Positions 41,466 to 50,216 of a stretch of 64,000 nt of DNA are shown here, one piece after another. The stretch lies in the NCBI GenBank assembly GCA_015660995.1, contig JACTUC010000004.1, positions 1 to 64,000 on the forward strand, in the 5' to 3' direction. Under the pieces are notes generated by a model that was given only the letters and a program-made list of their open reading frames with translations, made no database searches and had not been told where the DNA came from. Made by a program: the position numbers and the translations under genes. Source of the stretch: Candidatus Methanomethylicaceae archaeon. GTDB taxonomy: Archaea; Thermoproteota; Methanomethylicia; Methanomethylicales; Methanomethylicaceae. Numbering within the stretch: the first letter of the stretch is position 1; every line of letters begins with the position of its first letter.

Positions 41466-43187
41466 ATGGGAGATAAAGATCTGGCCCAAATTAGAGCGTT
41501 GCTCAAGAGGCACGCCCTGCTCAACGCAGTGAAATTCGGCGGAAAAGCAAACCCGAGGGCAGTGGCTGGAAAGGCCTTCTCCGAGGACCAATCGCTCAAG
41601 GCGCTTACTGCGGAAGTATTCCACCTTGCCAACGAGGTGGTCTCCGAGGTAAACTCGATGAGCGCGGACGCGCAGAAGTCAATGGCAGAATCCCTAGGTC
41701 TCTCTCTGGTAAAAGAGAAGGTAAAGCAGCCAGAGCGCACACTCCCTCCACTGCCAAACCTAGAGAAGCACGGCAGGGTCCACGTGAGGTTTGCTCCCAA
41801 TCCCGACTCTGTGATCCACCTCGGCAACACCCGTGCAGCCATACTCAGCGACGAGTACGCCAAGATGTACAAGGGACTCTTCACCCTGCGGTTCGAGGAC
41901 ACATCCCCCTCCATAAAGCCCCCAGTGCCGGAGGCATACGAGATCATCAGGCAGGACCTTAGGTGGCTGGGGATACACTGGGACGAAGAGTTCATCCAGT
42001 CCGACAGGCTACCCATCTACTACGAGTACGCCGTCAAACTCATCACGCTTGGGGGAGCGTACATCTGCAAGTGCACGTCAGAGTCATTCCGGAAGCGCGT
42101 CACCAAGAAGAAGCCCTGCCCATGCAGGGACTTGGCCGTGGAGGAACACCTCCACAGGTGGGAAAATATGCTGAATGGCAAGACGCGGATGGGCGGTGCG
42201 GTAATGCGAGTCAAGACCGACTTAGCGCATCCGAACCCCGCCCTCAGGGACTGGCCCGCCATGCGCATCGACACGAAAGCACACCCGCGGATTGGGAAGA
42301 AGTACCGGGTCTGGCCACTCTACAACTTCGCCTCCGCCATCGACGATCACCTTATGGGAATAACCCACATCCTCCGCGGCAAGGAGCATGAGGTGAATAT
42401 GCTTAGGCAAATCTACATGTACAAGTACTTCGGATGGTCATACCCGGACGCCATCCACTACGGTAGACTCAAGATCGAGGGGACCGTCCTGAGCAAGTCC
42501 AAAATCCGCCAGGGCATTGAGGACGGCGTGTACAAGGACTGGAGCGATCCTCGCCTCGGGACGATTGCGGCTCTGAGGAAGAGGGGTTTCCTTCCTGAGA
42601 CCATCAGGCGCCTCATACTTGAGGTAGGTGTGAAGCCCTCTGAGGCTATGATCAGCTGGGACAACCTTGAGTCAATCAACAGGAAGATACTTGACCCCAT
42701 CGTTAAGAGGTTTATCTTCATAAAAGATCCGATGGAGTTCGAGATAAGTGGTCTGGATAAGAAGTATGTGGCGAAGATCCCCTTCCACCCCGATCACTGC
42801 GATTGGGGGAGCAGGGACTTAACCATCGATCCAAAGAACAATAAGATCCTGATCCAGTCTGCAGACAATGCCAACTTCAACGAGTGCTCACACTTCCGCC
42901 TCATGAACCTATTCAACGTCAAGGTTGACTGTGCCGGTAAGGGGCACCTTGTCAGCAATAGCGTTGCCGACGCGAAGGCGCTTCGTGCTCCGATCATCCA
43001 GTGGCTTCCAACTGGGCTAAGCATGCCTCTGCGCATAATAATGCCTGACGCAAAAATGGCTCTTGGGGCAGTAGACCCTATGACATCCAAGGAAGAACTT
43101 CCAAGTACATTCCAGTTCTACCGATTCGGTTTTGTTCGGGTTTACCGGGAGAAGAGAAGGCTGATAGGCTACTACGCGCACGCGTGA
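41466..43187 (+). CDS. gltX: Glutamyl-tRNA synthetase (archaeal type)
   Basis: 573 residues, class Ib. HIGH as VRFAPNPDSVIHLGNTRAA; KMSKS as VLSKSKIRQGI. Archaeal/eukaryotic type: class-specific N-terminal region of about 100 residues and beta-barrel anticodon domain related to GlnRS (from about residue 420). Charges tRNA-Glu, and in archaea also tRNA-Gln for transamidation. ATG 41466 follows GAGGTGTAGCTT. It starts a unit separated by 112 bp from idsA. Confidence 0.97.
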   Translation: MGDKDLAQIRALLKRHALLNAVKFGGKANPRAVAGKAFSEDQSLKALTAEVFHLANEVVSEVNSMSADAQKSMAESLGLSLVKEKVKQPERTLPPLPNLEKHGRVHVRFAPNPDSVIHLGNTRAAILSDEYAKMYKGLFTLRFEDTSPSIKPPVPEAYEIIRQDLRWLGIHWDEEFIQSDRLPIYYEYAVKLITLGGAYICKCTSESFRKRVTKKKPCPCRDLAVEEHLHRWENMLNGKTRMGGAVMRVKTDLAHPNPALRDWPAMRIDTKAHPRIGKKYRVWPLYNFASAIDDHLMGITHILRGKEHEVNMLRQIYMYKYFGWSYPDAIHYGRLKIEGTVLSKSKIRQGIEDGVYKDWSDPRLGTIAALRKRGFLPETIRRLILEVGVKPSEAMISWDNLESINRKILDPIVKRFIFIKDPMEFEISGLDKKYVAKIPFHPDHCDWGSRDLTIDPKNNKILIQSADNANFNECSHFRLMNLFNVKVDCAGKGHLVSNSVADAKALRAPIIQWLPTGLSMPLRIIMPDAKMALGAVDPMTSKEELPSTFQFYRFGFVRVYREKRRLIGYYAHA

Positions 43188-43259
43188 CCAAAAAGCTCAT
43201 AAATCACTTCCACTTCCCATTATCCAAATGAACGATGAAGCAATCTGAGGGATTGTAAA

Positions 43260-43808
43260 ATGTCAAAGAAAGCAATGTTTGTAAGGTTTGAAGTGACTCC
43301 AGAGATAATGGAGAGAGCCTACGAGACCGTAAAGCTCGCAAAGGAAGACGGCAAGCTCAGGAAAGGTGCAAACGAAGCCACGAAAGCCGTTGAAAGGGGC
43401 ATCGCGAAGCTTCTCGTAATCGCAGTAGACGTTGATCCGCCAGAGATCGTCGCGCACCTGCCTCTACTCTCCGAGGACAAGAAAATAACATATGTCTATG
43501 TCGACTCGAAGAAGAAGCTAGGCGAAGCTGCTGGGATTGATGTGCCGACTTCTGCAGTTGCGGTGGTCGACGCCGGGAAGGGCAAGCCGTTGCTGGAGGA
43601 GGTACTTACCAAGGTTGCAGCCTTGAGATTGAAGGGTGCACCAGAGACCGTAAAAGAAGAGTCAAAGGTAAAAGAACCTCCAAAGGAAGAGACTCCAAAG
43701 AAAGTTGAAGAACCTCCAAAGGAGAAGCCTAAGAAGGAGAAGAAGGCTCCAAAGAAAGTTGAAGAATCTCCAAAGGAGAAGCCTAAGAAGGAGAAGAAGG
43801 CTGAATAA
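43260..43808 (+). CDS. rpl7ae: Ribosomal protein eL8/L7Ae with repeat tail
   Basis: 182 residues, the standard protein being about 120-130. The core has [42 protein letters not shown], the k-turn-binding motif; it is shared by the ribosome, H/ACA and C/D RNPs and RNase P. After about residue 125 comes a Pro/Lys/Glu tail, built partly from a 54-bp tandem duplication (43693-43800, one mismatch), i.e. an 18-residue repeat. ATG 43260 follows GAGGGATTGTAAA. Confidence 0.95.
   Translation: MSKKAMFVRFEVTPEIMERAYETVKLAKEDGKLRKGANEATKAVERGIAKLLVIAVDVDPPEIVAHLPLLSEDKKITYVYVDSKKKLGEAAGIDVPTSAVAVVDAGKGKPLLEEVLTKVAALRLKGAPETVKEESKVKEPPKEETPKKVEEPPKEKPKKEKKAPKKVEESPKEKPKKEKKAE
43693..43800 (+). repeat. 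54-bp tandem duplication in the L7Ae tail
   Basis: Units 43693-43746 and 43747-43800 are identical except one base (AACCTCC against AATCTCC, Pro to Ser). The unit is a multiple of three and encodes a Pro/Lys/Glu-rich 18-residue stretch containing APKKVEE-type sequence. Confidence 0.9.
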
Positions 43809-43843
43809 GCCTTATCCCTACCTTTTTTTTGGTGGTATACAAA

Positions 43844-44062
43844 ATGAGCCGTGATCAAAGCGATGCCTCACCAGCAGAAGTAATTCAGATAGTCGGCCGC
43901 ACAGGTGTTACTGGAGAGGTAATACAAGTCAGGGTGCGCATCATTGAGGGGAATGATAAGGGCCGCATTCTGACGAGGAACGTCAAGGGTCCAATAAGGG
44001 TGGGGGACGTTTTGATGCTTAGGGAGACAGAGCGCGAAGCAAAGAAGCTCATCCCCAGATAA
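43844..44062 (+). CDS. rps28e: Ribosomal protein eS28
   Basis: 72 residues from ATG 43844 with GGTGGT at 43831-43836. [40 protein letters not shown] and the C-terminal [10 protein letters not shown] mark S28e. An OB-fold protein at the mRNA exit. Order L7Ae-S28e-L24e-Ndk is conserved in archaea. Confidence 0.96.
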   Translation: MSRDQSDASPAEVIQIVGRTGVTGEVIQVRVRIIEGNDKGRILTRNVKGPIRVGDVLMLRETEREAKKLIPR

Positions 44063-44122
44063 GTAGTAATAAAAGTTTATTAAATCCCCAAACTTTTACC
44101 TCAATGGATTGGAGCTGTTGAT

Positions 44123-44302
44123 ATGCCAAGGACCTTTAAGTGTTCTTTTTGCGGGACCGAGATTGGCGCAGGAACTGGACTCATGCACGTGAAGAACGAT
44201 GGTACGATCCTGCGATTCTGCTCAAGCAAATGCCGGAAGAATATGCTCAAGCTGAAGAGGGTCTCACGCCACATCAAGTGGTCGTCGTCCAAGGTGACAT
44301 GA
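44123..44302 (+). CDS. rpl24e: Ribosomal protein eL24, zinc-binding
   Basis: 59 residues, below the usual ORF cut-off. CSFCG (C7, C10) and FCSSKC (C33, C37) form the zinc site; RKNMLKLKR is the conserved basic helix. ATG 44123 in the gap between S28e and ndk, with the next gene starting 1 bp after the stop. Confidence 0.96.
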   Translation: MPRTFKCSFCGTEIGAGTGLMHVKNDGTILRFCSSKCRKNMLKLKRVSRHIKWSSSKVT

Positions 44303-44303
44303 G

Positions 44304-44753
44304 ATGATCGAGAGAACCTTCGTCATGATTAAGCCCGACTCCGTCGTAAGGGGTTTGATTGGCGAGGTGCTCTCCAGGCTAGAGCGGAAAGGGTTGAAAA
44401 TTGTGGGGCTCAGACTAATCCACATGTCCGCGGACGAGGCGAACTCACTCTACGCCGTCCACAAGGGCAAACCCTTCTTCAATGACCTTACCGCTTTCAT
44501 AAGATCCGCCCCCGTTGTGGTAATGGCTGTCGAGGGCGAGAGCGCTGTTGCAGTGGTAAGGAGGCTCATAGGCTCCACAGACGCGAAGGAAGCCACGCCA
44601 GGCACAGTGAGAGGTGACTTATCTTGCTCCAAGAGCATGAACGTTATCCATGCCTCGGACTCGGTGGACAATGCCAAGATGGAACTGTCTCTCTTCTTCC
44701 GAGACTCTGACATAATTAAGTACAAGCGGCTTGACGAGTCCCACGTCTGCTAG
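44304..44753 (+). CDS. ndk: Nucleoside diphosphate kinase
   Basis: 149 residues. ERTFVMIKPDSVVRG start, active-site His in NVIHASDS, KPFFNDLTAFIRSAPVV and GSTDAKEATPGTVRGD. Equilibrates NTP pools, forming GTP for the translation factors encoded downstream. ATG 44304 directly after L24e; coupled. Confidence 0.96.
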   Translation: MIERTFVMIKPDSVVRGLIGEVLSRLERKGLKIVGLRLIHMSADEANSLYAVHKGKPFFNDLTAFIRSAPVVVMAVEGESAVAVVRRLIGSTDAKEATPGTVRGDLSCSKSMNVIHASDSVDNAKMELSLFFRDSDIIKYKRLDESHVC

Positions 44754-44862
44754 ACAGCCTACAAGTCATTCCATCTCTCTATTCTTGCAGAACCGCAGCA
44801 TGCAATTATCCCCCAGAAGATTAAAAGGGGGGTGCTTGACTACGATTCTCAAGTGATGGACC

Positions 44863-46638
44863 ATGCCCGTCCGCCAGCCGATCGTTACTATTCTTGGTCA
44901 TGTTGATGTGGGCAAGACGCTTCTTCTAGACAAGATTCGTGGATCGGCGGTCATGTCCCGCGAGGTTGGTGCAATGACCCAACATATCGGCGCCAGCTTT
45001 CTGCCGCTGAACACCATTGAGACTTATTGTAGCTCAGTCCTAAAGGGTTTCCAGACAAAGATATCAATCCCCGGCATCTTGGTGATAGACACGCCAGGTC
45101 ACGAGGTATTCTCCAACCTCAGAGTCAGGGGAGGCTCTGTCTCGGACATCTCCATTCTCGTAATCGACATTTTGGAGGGGGTGGAGAAGCAGACAGAGGA
45201 GTGCATCGAGATACTGAAGAACAGGAAGACGCCATTTATTGTTGCAGCGAACAAGGTTGACAAGATCACCGGGTGGAAGTCCAACCCCAATAAGTCCTTT
45301 GCCGAATCCTTCAACCTCCAATCCCCCGCCATTCAGAAGAAGGTCGAAGAAAAACTGTACACCATAGTAGGGGAGCTGGCTAGGTTTGGTTTCTCGTCAG
45401 ACAGGTTCGACCGCATCCATGACTACACCAAGTCTGTGGCTATAGTCCCCACAAGCGCTACGACCGGCGAAGGCATTCCCGAACTGCTGGCGCTAATATG
45501 CGGGCTGGTTCAACAGTACCTCATGAAGAGACTCTCAATCACCGATGGCCCTGGCAAGGGCGTTGTGCTTGAGTCCAAAGAGGAACCAGGCCTCGGAACT
45601 ACTATCGATGTAATACTTTATGACGGCATCCTGAACAAGGGCGACAGGGTGGTCGTTGGTGGTTACGACGCCCCTCTGGTAACTAGAGTGAGGGCAATAC
45701 TGCTTCCGAAGCCCCTCAACGAGATAAGGGACCCTGAAGACAAGTTCCTGTCTGTCGATTCTGTTGTTGCTGCTGCAGGCCTCAAGATCGTGGCGTCGGA
45801 TCTCGGGGGTGCAGTCGCTGGTTCGCCTGTAATGGTCGCAAATGACGACCAGAACCTGGAAGAAGTCACCAAGAAGATAAAGGACGAGCTATCGGAGTTC
45901 AGGTTCACAAGCGAAACTGAGGGCGTTGTAGTCAAGGCTGACACCTTGGGTTCCCTGGAGGCACTCGTGAAGTTCCTGCAGGGCATGAAAATTCCTGTCA
46001 GGGTCTCCGATATTGGCCCAATCGGCAGGCGCGAGATCATCGAAGCTACGATTGTGAAGAGGAGCAAGCCCGAACTGGCTGCAATTGTGGGTTTCAACAT
46101 CAAGATCACCCCCGAAGCTGAGGCGGACGCAAAGGAACATGACATTCCAGTATTCACGAGCAACGTAATCTACCATATCGTCGATGAATTCAAGGCATGG
46201 TCTGCAAAGACCGTGGAAGATATCCGTAGCAAGGAGTTCGGCCAGCTTGTCCTCCCGGGCGAGGTTCGCATAATCCCCGGGTGCGTCTTCAGGAAGAACT
46301 CGCCTGCGATAGTCGGGGTAGAGGTCCTTGCGGGCACGATAAAGCCTGGTAACCAGTTGATGCGCAAGGATGGCGAAATCCTCGGGAGCATCATGCAGAT
46401 CCAAGACGCTGGCAAGAACCTTGACAGCGCCAAGAGGGGCGATAAGATAGCGATCTCGATTAAAGGTGACATCACTGTAGGCAGGCAGGTGCAGGAGGGT
46501 GACATCCTTACCGTTTACATGCCTGACGATGATATATTCCTACTGAAGGGGAAATTCCAGTCCGAGATGAGCGAGGAAGAGCTCAAAGTGATCGACAAGG
46601 TCATCCGGCTTCGCTACAAAGATGGCCAACTCATCTAG
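44863..46638 (+). CDS. infB: Translation initiation factor aIF5B
   Basis: 591 residues, archaeal IF2/eIF5B. G1 ILGHVDVGKTLLLDKI, G3 VIDTPGHEVF, G4 AANKVDKITGW. The domains after the GTPase match archaeal IF5B, including the SETEGVVVKADTLGSLEAL segment. No intein. Subunit-joining GTPase. Preceded by a 109-bp gap after ndk; ATG 44863. Confidence 0.97.
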   Translation: MPVRQPIVTILGHVDVGKTLLLDKIRGSAVMSREVGAMTQHIGASFLPLNTIETYCSSVLKGFQTKISIPGILVIDTPGHEVFSNLRVRGGSVSDISILVIDILEGVEKQTEECIEILKNRKTPFIVAANKVDKITGWKSNPNKSFAESFNLQSPAIQKKVEEKLYTIVGELARFGFSSDRFDRIHDYTKSVAIVPTSATTGEGIPELLALICGLVQQYLMKRLSITDGPGKGVVLESKEEPGLGTTIDVILYDGILNKGDRVVVGGYDAPLVTRVRAILLPKPLNEIRDPEDKFLSVDSVVAAAGLKIVASDLGGAVAGSPVMVANDDQNLEEVTKKIKDELSEFRFTSETEGVVVKADTLGSLEALVKFLQGMKIPVRVSDIGPIGRREIIEATIVKRSKPELAAIVGFNIKITPEAEADAKEHDIPVFTSNVIYHIVDEFKAWSAKTVEDIRSKEFGQLVLPGEVRIIPGCVFRKNSPAIVGVEVLAGTIKPGNQLMRKDGEILGSIMQIQDAGKNLDSAKRGDKIAISIKGDITVGRQVQEGDILTVYMPDDDIFLLKGKFQSEMSEEELKVIDKVIRLRYKDGQLI

Positions 46639-46746
46639 CCAGACTATCATGCGCTGCCTGATTAGGCTGCCGTCATGGCTCGGCGAAAGGAATATAAACG
46701 TTCTTTGCCTTCGACCTATCAACAACATCAGTATCGGTGATTAAGA

Positions 46747-47115
46747 TTGGTCGAGTTTAAGGTTGTTATATCTAACCCTGTTGATGGAAAGTCAAAGACC
46801 GTCACCGTGCCGGAAGCCCAGGCACAGTCCCTAGTAGGCATGAAGGTAGGGGATACCCTAAATGGGGAGGCATTCGGCTTCCCAGGCCAGGAGGTAGTGA
46901 TCACTGGAGGAAGCGATAAGAGCGGCATTCCGCTGAGAACTGACATTGCGGGTGGAGGAAAAAGAAGGATACTCCTCTCTGGCCCGCCTGGTTATCACCC
47001 GAAGAAGCCTGGCCAGAGGAAGAGGAAGCTGGTAAGAGGAAACATGATCACAGAGGACATGGTCCAGATTAATGCCATACTCAAGAACCCTGAGGAGGCA
47101 GATAAGAAGAAGTGA
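46747..47115 (+). CDS. rps6e: Ribosomal protein eS6
   Basis: 122 residues, the short archaeal form without the phosphorylated eukaryotic tail. VVISNPVDGKSKTVTVPEAQAQ and GGSDKSGIPLRTDIAGGGKRRILLSGPPGYHPKKPGQRKRKLVRG are diagnostic. TTG start at 46747. It overlaps the aIF2-gamma start by 4 bp. Confidence 0.96.
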   Translation: MVEFKVVISNPVDGKSKTVTVPEAQAQSLVGMKVGDTLNGEAFGFPGQEVVITGGSDKSGIPLRTDIAGGGKRRILLSGPPGYHPKKPGQRKRKLVRGNMITEDMVQINAILKNPEEADKKK

Positions 47116-48347
47116 GTGAGGCGAAGAAGCAGCCCGAGTGCAACATCGGCTTGACCGGCCACGTAGATCATGGCAAGACGACGGTTGTCGCCGCTTTGAG
47201 CGGCGTATGGGCTGCTCACCACAGCGAGGAACTGAAGAGAGGCATCACAATAAAATTAGGATATGCTGATGCTGCTTTCCGGAAGTGCCGGAAGGAGCCC
47301 GAGCCCGACTGCTACATGACTGCGAAGGTCTGTCCCAAGGACGGCACAGAGACCGAGTTCCTTAGGAAAGTCTCGTTTGTAGACGCCCCTGGACACGAAA
47401 GCCTAATGGCAACCATGCTCTCCGGGGCTGCCCTCATGGACGGTGCAATGCTGGTTATTTCTGCTGTTGAGGAATGCCCCCAACCGCAAACCCGGGAGCA
47501 CCTTGTTGCCCTCGAGATCATCGGCGTCAAGAACATTGTTGTCGTGCAGAATAAGATTGATGCGGTCGATAGGGAGAAGGTTGTTGAGAACTATAAACAG
47601 ATCCTAGCCTTCACTAAGGGAACAATCGCCGAGGGCGCACCGATAGTGCCAATATCCGCCCTTCACGGCTCAAATATCGATTACCTGATCCAGACCTTGG
47701 AGGAGAGGATTAAGACCCCCCCAAGGGATTCCACCAAGCCTGCCAGGATGAATGTCGCCCGATCTTTTGATGTGAACAAGCCTGGCACTACCCCCGAGAA
47801 ACTTAATGGTGGCGTATTGGGAGGCTCCCTGATCCAGGGCAAATTCAAGGTCGGCGACGAGATAGAGATCCGCCCCGGCACGAAGATCGAACAGGGCGGC
47901 AAAGTAAGCTACGAGCCAGTTTTCACTTATATCTCGAGCCTCATGGCCGGGAGTGCCTCAACCGAGGAGGTAAGTCCAGGTGGCCTCGTTGGGGTCGGTA
48001 CCCTGTTGGATCCATCGCTGACCAAAGCTGACAACTTGGTTGGAAGCATTGTTGGGAAGCCGAAGACACTACCACCCACGAAAACGGAGCTGAGGCTGAA
48101 GGTCACCCTGCTTGATAGGGTCGTGGGCACCAAGGAAATGCAGAAGGTGGAGCATCTGAAGGCGAGGGAGAGCCTCATGCTCGTTGCAGGCTCATCAGTG
48201 ACAGTCGGTGCTGTCTCCGCTGCCTACAGGGACGATGCCCAGCTGGCTCTCAAGCGCCCTGTCTGTGTGGACAATGGGGCAAGGATAGCCATAAGCAGGA
48301 TGCTAGCTGGAAGGTGGCGTCTGATAGGTTATGGCTTCGTTCAGTAA
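47112..48347 (+). CDS. eif2g: Translation initiation factor aIF2 gamma
   Basis: 411 residues, GTG start at 47112. G1 GLTGHVDHGKTTVVAAL, G3 VDAPGHESLMATML, G4 VVQNKIDAVDREK and zinc-knuckle cysteines between (CRKEPEPDCYMTAKVC). Brings Met-tRNAi to the small subunit. The conserved S6e-aIF2-gamma-PIN order is kept. Confidence 0.97.
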   Translation: MSEAKKQPECNIGLTGHVDHGKTTVVAALSGVWAAHHSEELKRGITIKLGYADAAFRKCRKEPEPDCYMTAKVCPKDGTETEFLRKVSFVDAPGHESLMATMLSGAALMDGAMLVISAVEECPQPQTREHLVALEIIGVKNIVVVQNKIDAVDREKVVENYKQILAFTKGTIAEGAPIVPISALHGSNIDYLIQTLEERIKTPPRDSTKPARMNVARSFDVNKPGTTPEKLNGGVLGGSLIQGKFKVGDEIEIRPGTKIEQGGKVSYEPVFTYISSLMAGSASTEEVSPGGLVGVGTLLDPSLTKADNLVGSIVGKPKTLPPTKTELRLKVTLLDRVVGTKEMQKVEHLKARESLMLVAGSSVTVGAVSAAYRDDAQLALKRPVCVDNGARIAISRMLAGRWRLIGYGFVQ

Positions 48348-48756
48348 AGACCTGACGACAACGGTTCTTCTTGACACAAACGTCTTGATCTATTCTGCTA
48401 AAAAGCCCTTCGACATAGCCCACCAGCTCCGCCGATTTGGGTTTACTAACATCAGCGTACCAAACGAAGTCTTAGCCGAGCTGAGGTGGCTCTCATCAAA
48501 AGGGGGGAGCAAATCCAAAAGGTTCGCTACCCTTGCGACGCAGATCGCGTTAGGTTTTGGAACGATCGCACTTGGATACTCCACACGTTCTGTCGACGAT
48601 CAGCTCCTCATGGCGGCAAAGGAGAAGGGGTACATCGTAGCTACGACCGATTCTGCCCTTAGGCGCCAGTTGAGGGATGAGGGGCTTTCCGTGATCTACC
48701 TCAAGCGCGGTCGCCTCATTCCGGAGACCGACCTTCTCACAAAAAGCGATTACTGA
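48331..48756 (+). CDS. PIN-domain protein (Fcf1-like/VapC9)
   Basis: 141 residues. Acidic PIN residues in LLDTNVLIYSAKKPFD, NEVLAELRWLSSKG, RSVDDQLLMAAKEKG and IVATTDSALRRQLRDEGLSVIYLK. Archaeal proteins here resemble eukaryotic Fcf1/Utp24, the nuclease that cuts pre-rRNA. Start overlaps eif2g by 17 bp. Stable chromosomal placement beside a translation factor argues for rRNA processing rather than toxin function. Confidence 0.85.
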   Translation: MASFSKDLTTTVLLDTNVLIYSAKKPFDIAHQLRRFGFTNISVPNEVLAELRWLSSKGGSKSKRFATLATQIALGFGTIALGYSTRSVDDQLLMAAKEKGYIVATTDSALRRQLRDEGLSVIYLKRGRLIPETDLLTKSDY

Positions 48757-48816
48757 AACCGTCAATACCAATCCTGCTCTAAAAGAGCGACGGATATTTC
48801 GAAGTTTATAAGCAAG

Positions 48817-48825
48817 TTTTTATAT
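48817..48825 (+). promoter_or_regulatory. TATA-like box before rpoE
   Basis: TTTTTATAT about 40 bp upstream of the rpoE ATG, in the 108-bp gap after the PIN gene. Confidence 0.55.
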
Positions 48826-48864
48826 CCCTTTGAGTAGCTTATCAAGAAATCTTAGGTGAGATTC

Positions 48865-49470
48865 ATGTATAAGCTTCTCCACATGAATGACGTTGTAAGG
48901 ATTCCACCGGAGAAGTTTGGATCACCGCTCGAGCAGGTGGCAGCAGAAGTTCTTAGGTCCACCTTCGAGGGCGTGGTGATGCGCGAGTTTGGTGCAGTTC
49001 TCGCAGTCTTTAATGTCCAAGTTTCAAACGTCGGCAAGATCTTAGCTGGCGATGGCGGGATATTCCACAGGACTTCCTTCTCCCTCTTGGTCTATACGCC
49101 TATGATTCAGGAAGTAGTGGACGGCGAGGTTGTCGAGGTGACCGATTTCGGGGTATTCGTGAGGATCGGTCCAATGGACGGGCTCGTCCACGTCTCCCAG
49201 ATAATCGACGACTTCATAACTTACGACGCCAAGAGGGGGGCTCTCATCGGAAAGGAGTCGCAGAGGGTGCTCGAGAAGGGCGTGTCTGTAAGGGCAAGGA
49301 TAATTACTGTCAGCCTCAGCGGCGGTGCATCCCGCGGCAGCAAGATAGGCATGACGATGAGGCAACCGTATTTGGGTGCTCTCTCATGGATAGATGACGA
49401 CGTGAAGAAGTCAAGGGGCGAGAAGGTCGGGCCGCAGCCTCGGAAAGATGATAAGAAGGCAGAAAAATGA
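48865..49470 (+). CDS. rpoE: RNA polymerase subunit E (Rpb7-like)
   Basis: 201 residues from ATG 48865, preceded by AGGTGA (48855-48860). S1/OB domain: EVVEVTDFGVFVRIGPMDGLVHVSQI, GVSVRARIITVSL; RNP-like N terminus YKLLHMNDVVRIPPEKF. With RpoF it forms the RNAP stalk. The lysine-rich tail is short. Followed by Spt4 with 4-bp overlap. Confidence 0.96.
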   Translation: MYKLLHMNDVVRIPPEKFGSPLEQVAAEVLRSTFEGVVMREFGAVLAVFNVQVSNVGKILAGDGGIFHRTSFSLLVYTPMIQEVVDGEVVEVTDFGVFVRIGPMDGLVHVSQIIDDFITYDAKRGALIGKESQRVLEKGVSVRARIITVSLSGGASRGSKIGMTMRQPYLGALSWIDDDVKKSRGEKVGPQPRKDDKKAEK

Positions 49471-49685
49471 GCAGGGAGATCAAAGATTCCTCATCCTCGA
49501 TAAAGTTCGCCTGCAGAAAGTGCAAATACATACTAGGTGAGGACGAGACGAAGTGCCCACATTGCGGCGGGAGCGAATTCTCTGATGAATGGAGCGGCAT
49601 TGTCATAATCCTCGATACCACATCTGAACTTGCGCAGATCATCGGTGCCAAGAAAGCAGGGAGATACGCAATTAAGGTGCGGTAA
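49467..49685 (+). CDS. spt4: Transcription elongation factor Spt4 (RpoE'')
   Basis: 72 residues. Zinc-binding CRKCKY (C16, C19) and CPHCGG (C30, C33), then EWSGIVIILDTTSELAQIIG. Spt4 pairs with Spt5 on RNAP. Overlaps rpoE by 4 bp; the DPCK gene starts 3 bp downstream. Confidence 0.95.
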   Translation: MSREIKDSSSSIKFACRKCKYILGEDETKCPHCGGSEFSDEWSGIVIILDTTSELAQIIGAKKAGRYAIKVR

Positions 49686-49688
49686 AAA

Positions 49689-50204
49689 TTGGCTCCGCTG
49701 AGGATGCCCGAGCGCCTCAGAATCGAGCTCTCCTCAAAGTCCTTTGGGACAATTTTTTCGGGCGATCCCAAGGCCAACGCAGAGCACGTTCTCAAGCTGA
49801 TAAAGAGTCGACATCCCCCAAAGGTAATAATTGTGGGGGACTTCACACTGAAGGTCTTTTCCGACTCTGGGTTCCACCCTGACCTCGGCATTTTCGACAA
49901 AAGGACCAAGAGATCAGCATTTGTAGGGCCAAATGACTTCAATGAAAAGATATCAAATCCTGCTGGTCAGATAACCGATGAGGCGGTTGCGGCAATCAGA
50001 AGGCTTCTCTCTGCGCCTCTCCCTTCAACCCTCTTCGTCGAGGGGGAAGAGGATCTCCTTGCGCTTCCAGCCATTGTGCAAGCGCCTAAGGGGTCGTTCA
50101 TAATATACGGCCTCCCTGGCGAAGGGATCGTTGTCGTCACGGCTGACAAAAAGACCAAAGAAAAAATAAATGATTTGATCAGCCAGTTTGAGCGAACCAG
50201 CTGA
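49689..50204 (+). CDS. GTP-dependent dephospho-CoA kinase (DUF359)
   Basis: 171 residues, TTG start at 49689. VIIVGDFTLKVFSDSGFHPDLGIFD, NPAGQITDEAVAAIRRLL, FVEGEEDLLALPAIVQAPKGSFIIYGLPGEGIVVV are the conserved blocks of the archaeal DUF359 family, shown to make the last step of CoA synthesis with GTP. The association with Spt4 is common in archaea. Confidence 0.92.
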   Translation: MAPLRMPERLRIELSSKSFGTIFSGDPKANAEHVLKLIKSRHPPKVIIVGDFTLKVFSDSGFHPDLGIFDKRTKRSAFVGPNDFNEKISNPAGQITDEAVAAIRRLLSAPLPSTLFVEGEEDLLALPAIVQAPKGSFIIYGLPGEGIVVVTADKKTKEKINDLISQFERTS

Positions 50205-50216
50205 TCTTTCGTTCTT

